Assembly: GCF_002865645.1 (NCBI RefSeq)
Contig: NW_020194575.1
Span: 1,449,381 to 1,513,380 of the forward strand
Reading direction: 5' to 3'
From: Hyaloscypha bicolor E
Lineage: Eukaryota; Ascomycota; Leotiomycetes; Helotiales; Hyaloscyphaceae
Length of the DNA: 64,000 nt
Positions within the stretch are counted from its first letter, which is position 1. Every line of letters begins with the position of its first letter. A program made the position numbers and the translations under genes. The notes under the pieces are model-generated. The model worked only from the letters and a program-made list of their open reading frames with translations. It ran no database searches and was not told the DNA's origin. Shown piece by piece: positions 22,425 to 36,545 of the stretch.

Positions 22425-24146
22425 TCATTCCTCTTCGTCAACGGCTGCAGCGACCCCATTCGTCTTCTGTAGCCTTGGTATCTCAAAAACAACACCGCTA
22501 TTCTTCCCCTTGACTTCGTTCCATCGTCCAAATCGATGCTCCTTGCCCAGAGCAACAACAACACAAACACCGTCTTTCCCTCTATCTCCGCGTTCGAAGA
22601 CAGAGATGTCGTTGACTATACCCTTAATTGCTCCTTCTCGCTCGCCATTGACTTGCCCGTTAGTCTCGGGGATGATCCCACCCTCTCCAACAACTCCCAT
22701 AGGCTCGATCTTCTTTTTGTCGGGGCTCACTCTCCACGCCCTCACGCACCCATCCCAACTCCCGCTCAACACAACATCCGAATACGGAATCGTCGCTAAC
22801 GCTGTAATCCACCTCGGGCTCGGGGCCGGCACAACACTCGGATCGGGAATCGCTTCCGCACTGTACTCTTCGGACTTCATCTGTTCCGCAACACCGTGGG
22901 CTAGCGGCAGGGTAAACACAGGCTTCTTCTTATGGATAGCCCAGAGACTTAAACTCCCGTTGTCTGAGCCAGTGACAAACATCTCCTCGTCGATCATGGC
23001 GACTCTGTCAATCGAGCCCTCTTGAGTTTTGGTGTGTTTCGAAGAGGAGGGCTTGGATTTCTTTTCAGAGCTTCCACCACCCCGGAATACGAGTTGTGTT
23101 TCTTCGACGACTTTCCAGAGTCGGGCGGTGCGGTCCCGTGCCCCGACGCTGATGCAGCGTTCTTGTGCGAGAGCCGCGACGTCGACGACTTCGTCTTGGT
23201 GTCCGAAGAGTGTCTCGATATATGCTAACTCGTCCAAGCTCCAGATCTTGATCGTCCGGTCTTTGGATGACGAATAGAGTTGGTTTGTGCCTCTTCGGAA
23301 TGCAAGTCCTGTAACGGCGTCTCGGTGTTGGGTGAAGACTCTCAGGCATTTGAGAGTTTCGGCATCCCAGACGATGATCCTTCTATCTTTGCCGCCTGTG
23401 ACTACGAACTTCCCGTCTTGCGAAGCGGAAACACATAGAATAGTATCCACATGTCCCTGATACGAGTTCTCCTTACTCTTCTTCCTATCCCCCTTCACAA
23501 ACGCAACTTGCTCTGGTTTCCTCTTCGGCGGTGGTTTAGGCTTCTTGGACTTCTTCTTCCCATTCTTCGGCAGCCATTGGTTTTCCGGTAGTTCCTGTAA
23601 CCTCCATTTCACAAGCCCCAAATCCTTGGAAACAGTATATGCCCATGGCATATTAAGGGCAACGCCCGTAACAACATCGCTATTCCACCTCCATATACAC
23701 TTCTTCGCTTCCCCGAACTCCAACTCCTCCGCTAACTGCCTATAAAGCTTCCCTTTCGACTCCGCAGCATCCTCTTTTAACCGTTCAGCAATCAAATCTC
23801 TATCAATCTCCTCCGCATCAAAACCATGCTCGTCGTCGACTTCCGTGCGTATATTCTCTAGATACCGTTCCGCGAGGCGCAAACGCCGCTCTGCTGCTGT
23901 TTCTCCTTCGCCCTCTGAGGATGCAGATTTAATCGATTCTGCGTCGTCATCTCGAGGTGCGTCGGGGAGTGAGTCCTCGTCTTCGGAGCCGGAGATGGAG
24001 TCGTCTCTTTCTTTTCGAGGTTTGCGTGCGGGTTTGGACTCCTTTGCGGGTTTGGGGGACGTGAGACGTTTTTTTGGAGCTTCGGATTGGGAGTCTAGCC
24101 GTTTCCGCTTCTTTTGGGAAGAGGGGACTGTGAAGAAGGAAGACAT
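22425..24146 (-). CDS. RRP9: U3 snoRNP WD40 protein Rrp9
   Basis: Single exon, 573 residues. The first ~110 residues are basic then acidic low-complexity (PKKRLTSPKPAK, SGSEDEDSLPD), as in nucleolar proteins, followed by the conserved helical part AAERRLRLAERYLENIR. WD40 repeats begin near residue 150 and include GHVDTILCVSASQDGKFVVTG, KDRRIIVWD, SKDRTIKIWSLDELAYIETL and ARDRTARLWKV; a last repeat has LSGSWDGCVRAW. Rrp9 (human U3-55K) is part of the U3 box C/D snoRNP in the small-subunit processome and acts in 18S rRNA processing in the nucleolus. Its start lies 457 bp from that of PRE1, pointing away. No defects seen. Confidence 0.92.
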   Translation of the reverse strand: MSSFFTVPSSQKKRKRLDSQSEAPKKRLTSPKPAKESKPARKPRKERDDSISGSEDEDSLPDAPRDDDAESIKSASSEGEGETAAERRLRLAERYLENIRTEVDDEHGFDAEEIDRDLIAERLKEDAAESKGKLYRQLAEELEFGEAKKCIWRWNSDVVTGVALNMPWAYTVSKDLGLVKWRLQELPENQWLPKNGKKKSKKPKPPPKRKPEQVAFVKGDRKKSKENSYQGHVDTILCVSASQDGKFVVTGGKDRRIIVWDAETLKCLRVFTQHRDAVTGLAFRRGTNQLYSSSKDRTIKIWSLDELAYIETLFGHQDEVVDVAALAQERCISVGARDRTARLWKVVEETQLVFRGGGSSEKKSKPSSSKHTKTQEGSIDRVAMIDEEMFVTGSDNGSLSLWAIHKKKPVFTLPLAHGVAEQMKSEEYSAEAIPDPSVVPAPSPRWITALATIPYSDVVLSGSWDGCVRAWRVSPDKKKIEPMGVVGEGGIIPETNGQVNGEREGAIKGIVNDISVFERGDRGKDGVCVVVALGKEHRFGRWNEVKGKNSGVVFEIPRLQKTNGVAAAVDEEE

Positions 24147-24603
24147 TGTGGTGGTGTGCGCCGGAGTGCAAGGCTGGTGGGAGCTGGGAGGGAATTGGAA
24201 CTTTTCGAGAAAATGTTATTCTGCCTGGCGGGGAGAGCTGGTGGTGCTGCATGAGGGAAGGTGCGATCAGAAGAGCACGTGACCTTAAAATCGAGCATAA
24301 AAGTCGAGGATCGGAAACAAAACTTCTAATATTCTCCTTTCAAGTTCAAATGCATTTCAGACTATCTGTAGTTCTGCCGCTGCTGGTATTGCTTTGATTT
24401 CGTCCCAAATCTATGAACATAGCTGTTAATCTCACTGATATTTTCACACTTTCGCACTGAATTGCTGCCGTTTTGTGACAGGGATCATTGAGGCTAAAAG
24501 TTTCGCCAGGCGAGGCAGCGGGCTCCACGCGTAGCAGCGAGAGCTTCAAGAGAGAGGAACACCAACAACCACAGCTCTCCCTCAACCACAAAACACCGTC
24601 AAA
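24147..24603. promoter_or_regulatory. Divergent promoter region of RRP9 and PRE1
   Basis: 457 bp between divergent start codons of two housekeeping genes. No specific factor site was identified; shared control is an inference. Confidence 0.5.
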
Positions 24604-25334
24604 ATGTACGTATAACTGCAATTCGGCTCTGGCCCCTCTTGCTAATCATTCTGTGCCCACAGGGAGGTCTTATTGGGCATCACCGGCAAGGACTTCACCC
24701 TCATCGCCGCCTCCAAAGCCGCAATGCGAGGAGCAACCGTTCTCAAAGCCTCCGACGACAAGACGCGCGCCCTGAATAAACACACCCTGATGGCCTTCTC
24801 TGGAGAAGCTGGAGACACAAGTACATTCTTCCCCTCCCCTCATTCAAGGCCCTTTCGAGCAGCCGCTGACCCTTCCACCCAGTCCAATTCGCAGAATATA
24901 TCCAAGCCAACGCCCAACTGTACTCCATGCGCAACAACATCGATCTCTCCCCGTCCGCTGTTGCCAACTTTGTCCGTGGCGAGCTGGCCTCTTCCCTCCG
25001 CTCCCGCAAGCCCTACAACGTGAACCTCCTCCTGGGCGGCGTGGACCCTATCACGGACAAGCCATCGTTGTACTGGCTCGACTACCTAGCATCGCTCGCC
25101 CCCCTTCCATACGCCGCCCACGGCTACGCACAATACTACTGCCTCTCCATCCTCGACAAGCACCACCACCCGGACATCGACTACGAGCAGGGAATTAAGA
25201 TTTTGCGGATGTGCACGGATGAGTTGAAGAGGCGACTGCCGATTGATTTTAAGGGGATGCTGGTCAAGGTTATTACGAAGGATGGAATCAGGGAGGTGGA
25301 GTATGAGGATGGTAAGAGTGTTGCTTGCCCTTAG
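24604..25334 (+). CDS. PRE1: 20S proteasome subunit beta-4 (Pre1/PSMB2 type)
   Basis: Exons 24604-24605, 24663-24820 and 24883-25334 give 203 residues. The first coding exon is just AT; the intron GTACGT..CAG then splits the start codon, and joining gives MEVLLGITGKDF, matching the family start. The second junction gives AGDTIQFAEYIQANAQLYSM. Other family landmarks are KASDDKTR, SRKPYNVNLLLGG, PYAAHGYAQYY and LPIDFKGMLVKV. This beta subunit has no propeptide and no catalytic Thr1, as expected. It is part of the outer beta ring of the 20S core that degrades ubiquitinated proteins in nucleus and cytosol. The final residues (EYEDGKSVACP) follow a GTAAGA word, so a further 3' intron with a different tail is possible. 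Confidence 0.9.
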
Positions 25335-26686
25335 GTTGTTCTGGGCTGGGGTGGGACAATACAGGGTGGCGTGGGTGTACAATAGCATGGCATCAATGGC
25401 GAATTTGGCTTCGTTTCAGTCAAGGGTCAAGTTTTTCTGGGTGAGTAAGATATGTGATGGTTCTGTTCTTGGGCTCCAAGTGCTCAGAGTATGGCAGGAC
25501 ATTAATCTGTGATTGTACTGGCTGTCTTCTGGACTTTCCTCCTTTCCTGACATGGGTTTCTAGCAACCATCGGATCGGATCCTACTCCATTACCTTCCTC
25601 GATGTTCCCAGCTGCTTAGGACATTCATTCAAGAATATCCCAGCTTCCTTTTAATCAGACTCTCACTTTCCTTTGGTGATGCTACTGGCTCTTACCGTGC
25701 ACCCTTCGCCCGAGAAGCAAGGCAGCAGATGTCGAGGATATGCAGGCCCAATCCCTGCAGAGCAGCGCAAAGACAGAGAACCTTATTCCGGCGGCCCAGA
25801 CTGAATTTCAACCCTGCCTTGAGGGCAGCGAGGAAAGATAGATATCCAGCGCAACGCCACGAACAGATGTTTGTTGATATTCATTTCAAGTATCAGGCAA
25901 ATCCGCTATCGTCGCTCGTTCCCCCTTCTCTCTAGGCCGCCTATAGCAGCCCATCCAATGAAAGCAGCCCCATCGCGCCGTCCCTCCGTCCTTTCAGCTG
26001 CTGGCTAGAGGGACCTTGACATTCTTCCCCTATCTTTGGGCTGATGAAGAGAATTTTGAGGCAACTTCAAAAGACAGCTGCACAGACGTCGAATAGAACC
26101 TTGTCCCCTTATTTGAACTTTAGCCTTCTAGACACAACTTGACGATGCACTCCAACTGGTCCCATCACGTGTAAATATATTCCAGCTGGTGCAGCGGTGA
26201 GCGAGATCGCTGACTAATGCCGCCCTCCCTGCAAATTTGATAAGGCTAGCGCCGACTCGGAAGCGAAAAACCAAAAACCCTTTTTCGCCTCTCCATCATC
26301 GAGCCAAGATTTTTCTTTCCTTCACAACCATCCGAACAAACAACCTCACCCCACGAATACAAGTCTCTCGTCCCTCCTTTCCTTTTGAAGATTGTTCGTC
26401 TTTCTGAGGATACACACGGGACCGTACATATCACGTCCTCGCGGCGCGTCTGATATACAAAGAGCCCGGAAGCAATTACGTCGTCGTTCTCTCGATAATC
26501 GTTTCGATCGCGTTTCGGTTCATAGATCTCTTCGCCCTTCTTTCCACGCTCTCTTTAGATCCCACGGTCTTTGCAGAGAGTTAGAAAGACTCTAGACCAC
26601 ACGTCTCACGCATAATCACGTCGATCACGAACGATCTCATTAGCCTGACCTCACGCCATCCGCTCACACTCGATCAACCACCCAAC
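25335..26686. other. Intergenic and DED1 5' leader
   Basis: No further gene recognised. The last ~500 bp are pyrimidine-rich and C/T-patterned, as expected for the promoter and 5' UTR of a strongly expressed gene such as DED1. Confidence 0.45.
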
Positions 26687-30210
<3,524 letters not shown>

Positions 30211-31508
30211 ATTTGCCACTCGTCGACGCATCTTTGTTCCTTTTCCGGTACATTTTCGACTCCGGCACCATGCATAGATCGGGGACAAAGGCGTCAACGG
30301 ATATCCTCAGACCTTTTCTGCGGATACAGAACTCATTTTTTTTTTTTCGGTTCTTGCGGTTCTCCTAATTTGCTCGCCAACTTGCACTGCTTTCTTCCGG
30401 TTTCCTCGTTTTTGCGACACGTTTTCGATTTTCTGGTGGCGGCACATGACATGATTTCAGCTGGCTCTCGACCTTCTGCTGCATTACAGGGGGCCGGCTT
30501 AGATCGTGTTTCTTCGGCCATCGAAACGGCATACGAATAGATAGCGTTGTCTTTTGTTCCTGGCTGTCCCCTTCTCACCCCGATCTCGATACCCCAATAG
30601 ATGATCAAGGGCGATCAGGCAGACACACGAGATTTACGGCGTACCGGTCATGATGCTTTCTCTCTTTTAACCTGGGATTTTTTTCTGCGGAGTGGTAGAT
30701 GGGAAAAGAACCTGGGTTTACGGAACGCATTATGACGGTCATGTTCTTGAGAAATTCCCATTCGAGGGTCGGTCAGCGTTGATCTTCCCGTCGTCACATT
30801 AGAAGATCGTTGCATGCACACATTTGATTTTCTCGCACTCCTGTTTTCTTTTCACTCAAATCAATCAATTTGCGGATCGTGCTTAGACAAAAGTGGATGG
30901 ATGGATCTTTCCGGAGTTTCTCTCGACTGATAGCATTGGGGAGAGAGATCTGGGAGGAGTGGCTTTTGAGTTTTCATCGTTTGTTGTCTCTAAGGGATGG
31001 AGCGGAGGGAGAGCTGATGGCATACGGAAGTGCTCCTGTCCATTCAAGCTGAGGCACCAGAATCGAATCGAAGCGAAATCGAGGGTTATGAGCTTATTCG
31101 ATGGCGCATGCGCTTCGTGATGGAAAATTGGGATGATTCGATTCGACACGATAATCCAATACGAAAAGTCTGTTCACAAATCTGTTGAGTCTTTGTGCCT
31201 GTGATATGTTCATGATATGCCAATGTGATATGAGCTTTCTCCAACCCTTCCGACCCTATCTTCTGTGCTTGCAAGTGCGGATCATCTAGCTCCCCTTTGA
31301 TTGTGCGCCCCCAAAGTTGTTCAATAGAGTCTTATAATTATGAAATTTTAATAAAACAAGTAATAGAGCATAGCATAAGGCAACTGTGTTTCGAGAGTGC
31401 CTAGAGGGCTGAAGAAATAGTTGCGTGCGTTTCCTTGACTGGTAATCTCGATAAACCTAATACCAAATCGATCTGCTATAGCACTCTTGAAATGGCAGAA
31501 CGGCACGC
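30211..31508. other. DED1 3' flank and intergenic
   Basis: 1.3 kb with no recognised gene; the first few hundred bases are presumably 3' UTR. Confidence 0.4.
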
Positions 31509-32201
31509 TCAGAAATCAATTTTAAATCTAGACTTCAATTTCTGGCGACCGGTAAGATGAATATTATTCCCTCTAGAAGCAAACTGCCGCCTCAAATGTG
31601 GTGGCACAGGGTGTAGTCGCTGGATCGACACAATGCGATTCGTTTGGCCGAGCATACTGTGCATAGTTAATAGAATTAATTCATATTCTAGAGCGAGGAT
31701 CTTGAGCTGATTTCCGCCGCCTTCAGCTTTGTCAACAAGTTTCTGGAAGAGCTCAAGGAAGTGCTCGGTCCAGTCAAATATGTCTCGACTGGCCTGGAAA
31801 ATGTCCTCTGCCTCCACGATAAGGAAACATTTGGACAGTCTTGAAAAGAGTTGAAGGAGGAGAGAGATCTATTCCGCTTCCGTGTAATTTAATTGAAACT
31901 TCGTAACGTTCAATTCGTTATGTAAGCCGCTAGGAAAGGAAGGTACTTAGCTAGCTACCTCCCATAGAGAATACATTATCTTCCTGCCCTTACTCTGGCT
32001 TCCGCTAGCGTTGGTGCACACCGGGATATCTATCCCGTAACACAATTCCTCAAGGTGGCTGTATAACAAAGTCGGATCATGTTGCAAAGCTTGGAAGATG
32101 AGGCTTTTGATCATGTCTGCTATAGAGGTAACTCTGCCATGAGACATGATCCAAGATAAATTCCAAATGACGCTGCATGACACTCGCTGTAACAGCTTCA
32201 C
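31509..32201 (-). pseudogene. Fragment of a fungal NLR/STAND-like gene
   Basis: Two protein-like pieces lie in order on the minus strand. 32201-31947 contains IMSHGRVTSIADMIKSLIFQ and ALQHDPTLLYSHLEEL. 31850-31509 contains LSKCFLIVEAEDIFQA, FDWTEHFLELFQKLVDKAE and GNQLKILALEYE. The order (helical segment, then a hydrophobic strand ending in acidic residues like a Walker B, then a helix) resembles the nucleotide-binding region of fungal NLR-like proteins. A stop and AT-rich sequence separate the pieces, no Walker A is visible, and there is no start. It is best read as a relic. Exact family is uncertain. Confidence 0.4.
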
Positions 32202-32385
32202 TACATCGACTGCAAACTCCTTTGCTTTTGCTTCCGCGGGGACGCCGGAAGGGGGTCCCGCATCCCTGCGGCGGTGCGGGGCTAAATTTAACCTCAGCTC
32301 CGGGCCCCAGAGCTCGAACGCGGCTCAATTATAATCCGGATCAGTAAACTTCTCCTTAGAACATTATCCCTTCGTCCGGTGAGAC

Positions 32386-32775
32386 ATGGTCTGTACTAGC
32401 AAGGGGGCCTTCATGCGCAACCCGAAGAAGTATCCAGACCCAGACAACTATCGGCCGGAACGCTACCTCGAACCAAGCTAGCCAACTTACCGGGAGCCTC
32501 CGACAGTGTATCCGACTGTCAAAGGACTGTCCTCTTTGGGGTATGTCCAACGGCAGTGTCTAGGCCAAACTCTAACTCAAGATGAACTTCTTCTTGCATG
32601 CGGAGCGCTCTGCTAGGGGTTTCACATGAGGAAGAAGGTTGACCTGACCACTGGCCTTAAGATCGACATCGACTTGAATGCCTCGAACTCACTCCTGATC
32701 GTCAAACCTGATCCTTTCAAGATGGAGTTCAGGCCCCGGTCGCTGGAGAAGAAAGAAATCATGGAGAAGCAGTAG
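32386..32775 (+). pseudogene. Cytochrome P450 C-terminal relic
   Basis: One reading frame with two internal stops matches the last ~125 residues of a fungal P450. MRNPKKYPDPDNYRPERYLE is the conserved segment before the heme loop. After a TAG come PTYREPPTVYPT and GYVQRQCLGQTLTQDEL, where FGxGRRxCxG is expected; the heme cysteine remains but FG and the first Arg are lost. A second TAG precedes GFHMRKKVDL, and the tail ends at 32775. The rest of the gene (I-helix, ExxR) is absent upstream. Clearly non-functional. Confidence 0.75.
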
Positions 32776-33408
32776 ATGGGTGGTCGAAAAGGCCGACAAA
32801 GAGGAGAGGACTGCCTTTCTTAGACACGCAGAACAGACGCGATCAAGATAGACTTGAGTCTTACTTTACAATTTGGGATTAAATTTGTGACTTTTGTTTA
32901 GAGACAGATTTGCGAATTCCTTCTGTAATCCTCCAACTTTGGAGATCATGATTGTTTGTAGTGTGGTAAGGATAAGTCGAGGATCTATAAAAGTGTTGAC
33001 GTTGACATTAATCATAACATTGCTCGCTTACTAAACGGCCCTTACAAGAAAAGGGGGAGGGGGTTGCTTTACCGAGGCTAAGTCACATGATCCGACTTGC
33101 CTGTGTCAATGTAAGCCTAACTCAATGAGCTAGTCCCCAAGATCTAAGAATAAGAATCGTCCGGGTTCTCCTGTCGGACGTCCGCAATGATCGATCGGTG
33201 TTCCAGGAGCATTCAATCAGACTGCCTTGTGATTGGGTATAGAACGAGGCCCAAAGTCAGGATATCCGTACGCCGTGTAGGTACACATTTGGCTTGTTCT
33301 TGAAGGAAATATCAAAATCCGTTCTTCTTGCACCTTGCCTGATAGCAATTGCGGTCATCTCGCTATCTTTCTCAACTTACTTGATCTTGATCATTGTCTC
33401 ATCTCAAA
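32776..33408. other. Intergenic
   Basis: No gene recognised; the right part is the presumed promoter of the DUF1772 gene. Confidence 0.4.
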
Positions 33409-33982
33409 ATGGCTCCAACGTGGCAAAGCATCGTGTTGGGGAGTAGCATCTCCTTTTCATTTACGCTTGTAGGTAAGTTCGACAGTTTCCTTGCAAGAAA
33501 CTATGTCTTGAAACAATTTTCTTATAATTTCCTGGGTAACGCAGTCACTCAATCATTCATGACTGTTCCAGCGCTCCTTGTGGACTTTCCGAATCATTCC
33601 TCTCCAAACTATGCAGAGCGCGCAACCCTGCTTGGACGCCAATGGCCACACTGTTGGGCGGTCGGGAATATGTTTTTCAGACCTATCAGTACGCTTGGAG
33701 CTCTAGGATATGCATATTCAAGCTATTGTGCGTCTCACTCAGCGACCACAAGTATGGACTGGAGAGTGCTGGTTGTTGCGGCTCTCATGCATGTTGCTCA
33801 TGCAGCCATTGAACGATAGACTGGCTGCTTTGGATCCCGGTGCGAAGGAAGCCAAGGGCGCATATGGTACACATCAAGCGGGAGCAGAGGCGCTGTTGAG
33901 GAAATGGAGGAAGTGGAATATTTTGAGAGTCATTACTCCTACTATTGCCGGGTGTGTTGCTATGTGGCAACTTTGCTTGTGA
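33409..33982 (+). CDS. DUF1772 (anthrone oxygenase-like) membrane protein, possible frame break
   Basis: Exon 33409-33472, intron 33473-33544 (GTAAGT..CAG), then a second exon. The protein starts MAPTWQSIVLGSSISFSFTL, with SFMTVPALLVD, GRQWPHCWAVGNMFFRPIS and LGALGYAYSSY, like small four-helix DUF1772 proteins. Some of these are anthrone oxygenases or polyketide-pathway helpers. The expected C-terminus (QPLNDRLAALDPGAKEAKG, then RKWRKWNILRVITPTIAG, stop at 33982) is present but in another frame. The original frame ends at TAG 33817-33819. Either a one-base shift near 33760-33805 broke the gene, or a 40-nt GTGCTG..CAG intron removes part of the third membrane helix and restores the frame. No polyketide genes are nearby. 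Confidence 0.62.
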
Positions 33983-35176
33983 AAAGCGAGGGAAAAAGGA
34001 GGCTGCCCAATCACGTGCTAGTAATCATAAGGTATGTCACGTACCTACACTAGCAGTTATTCTCGCAAATATTGAAACGCTTTCATATGCTACAAATAGC
34101 GCATCAAACTCATTGCTCTTATGTGCACGGCGTGGTTCCTTCAAGTGATCTTCCATGTGAGCACCCCGAAATTAGCAAGGACGAAATCATCAATCGACTC
34201 TAGTCTAGAATTTTGGGGTGACTAATCATCTTTCGACTATCTAGTGTATCGAATTTACTAATTTGGATCTATGATGTGATAGAAATTCATGGGTCCTCAC
34301 AGGATGATTTCGAATTTAGTTGTCTGATAATACGGACACGACACGACATCTAGACATCTAAACATCTGCTTCATTAAATGGAGGGGAGCAGCGACTCCGT
34401 TGGCGTTCAAACTGCTCGTGCAGGTCTTGCAAGTTACATCGCACTGCAGGTCGAAGCTCTCTTGCAACTACTTGACCATAACTTCAACCACAAAGTCCTG
34501 CCATCATCTTTAGAGATGCCTTCGCGCGATATGGAAGCTTCAAAACCCACGCAGAACGAGTCACATCGGTATTCGAAAGCTTTGCTATGGTTCCTCAATC
34601 GATATTTGAAGATCCTGTCCAAAACAAGGTCATTGTTCACGCCAAGATGTTAGGAGAACTGACTGATCTGGGACTTCGGGAAAATTAGTGCATCATTTTT
34701 ATTAAGATGTCGGATGATGGAGGAAGGTTGTTGAGCATACGGAATTTGCGGACAGCCTGAGAGCGAGGTTGCTGGAAGCAAAGCTAATGGGGCGGATGAA
34801 GACAAATGTGATGATGGATGACGTAGATGTCAAGATCGCGGGGGCATGGAATGGTGAGAATGATAGGCCTGAAAACTAAAGACGTGAATGCTTAGATTTT
34901 GCAAAGAAGGTCTGTCCTAAAGTGTAACTTTACGCGAAGGAATGTTCTCCCGATTTACGAATAAACCAAGGTACATCGGATCATTCATAGTTCAAGAAGA
35001 TGAGTCGAAGAACCCCTTTTTGTGGGCGGCTTGGGAGCCGAGAGGCGAACGCTGTGGAGTTAATGAAGTGGATCAAGATTGGCGTTGGATGGCCTCGTGC
35101 CATAGAATGAATAGTCTAAATTACAGGATTACAAGGAAATAGTTTATCTTAATAAATGCCGCTCTTCATAAACAAG
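33983..35176. other. Intergenic, no gene recognised
   Basis: About 1.2 kb. A 91-residue frame at 34378-34653 has no recognisable domain and is not supported as a gene. Confidence 0.4.
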
Positions 35177-36545
35177 TTAATGACTATTGTCAGTTTCCAC
35201 CCCTGCGAAAACAGTCTGTCCATCAAGCACATACGGCGAAATATCCACCATCCTCATCCTATTTTGGGATATCGTCGCCCCAATACTCAAAGAATCCAAA
35301 CCGTAATACCAAGCCCAACTACTTCCCGTCTCGACCACGAATATAGCATCCCAGCGGGAATTGTCTGATGGGTCCGGTGCCAAAGAGAGAAGGCGTAGTC
35401 CACTTGCGATCTTACTGTTGATAGTGTCGACAGTGATACCCGTGTGCCATTCACTCTGAATCAAATCTTCGTCTACATTCTCGGCCATCAAGATAACGTA
35501 CACGACATCCCCGTTATATTTGTACCCGCGCAAAGAGAGAAGCCGCGCATTATACTTTGCTTGGAGGGTCGTTATGGAGCTGGTGCTCTGCCCATAGTAC
35601 CACCACCACGATCTGTCCTGTGTGCCGTTGTTTGGCACTTGGACGACTGCAAACTGGAGCGTTCCCAAGGCGTCATAGTAGGGGTCAATGCTGATGAGTC
35701 GTCTGTCTGTGCCTTGATTGTAAGAATTTGGCCCGTACCACCACCACCAGTCGCTGTAATATACGCCCGTATTCTCGACCATTAGCACCGTGAAAGTGGG
35801 CACCGTTGCATTGTCGACGCGAACTTGAGTTATGCGCGCATTATTTAGGGTGCAGAGCTCGTTTACTTGGCCTTCAGTCTGGCCCGTGTAGAACCACGAT
35901 GCTACGTGCGTGGTGGTTAGTTGGTCATTGAGAAGTGTGTCTTGGCCGGTGGAAGTTGTAATGTTTGTGCTACTTGGAATGGGCGGGTTGACGACAGACC
36001 CGGTTGACTCGGGAGCCGAGGTGGAGGTTGAGCCAAGTGTCGGGCTGATTTGTGTTGATGCAAGTAACGATGAGATTGGAGTTATTGTATTTGGTGAGGA
36101 GAAACCTTTTGAAGTCAGCATCAGAATATTGAGATTTATAACATTCTATACCTGTATGCTTTCGACCTAGAGATACCCCTAGTCCTACCCCCAACCCTAT
36201 AATAACAACCACTAGCAGAACAACAATTCCAATAAGAAGCATCTTCTTGCTGACAAGACCATTCTTCCTCTTTGCTGGATCTTCCGTCACTGTCGCTTCT
36301 GTTGTCTTGTCATCTTGTTTTTCCGGTAGAGCATCGTCTGTGTTTACTGGACAGTCCTCCCTTGTCATGGGTATAAACGGCTCAGGCGCATGCTCCGGCC
36401 TATTTGAAGGAAGTGCGAGCTCAGGAGCATCGTGAATAGCTGAAACAGCCCGCGCTGAAGCACCAGGCGTTATCGCGATCGGATACTGATCACTGGGTGT
36501 GAGTTCCAATCCACCATGTTGCGCCGACGAATACTCGACGACCAT
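35177..36545 (-). CDS. Single-pass membrane protein with Trp-rich tandem repeats
   Basis: Exons 36545-36152 and 36105-35177 (46-nt intron GTATAG..AAG) give 440 residues. Residues 1-100 are a polar cytoplasmic-type region; a strong transmembrane helix lies at 102-126 (MLLIGIVVLLVVVIIGLGVG). Then comes a Ser/Thr-rich stalk, then a domain of about four ~50-residue repeats with the pattern NARITQVRV, TVLMVENTG, WWWWYGPNS, RLISIDPY, FAVVQVPNN and WWWYYGQST. The repeats resemble the tandem repeat of fungal polyglycine hydrolases and bacterial BTRD1 proteins, which form a beta-propeller-like fold. No serine-hydrolase domain is present, so a surface binding role is more likely than catalysis (inference). 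The gene looks intact. Confidence 0.7.
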
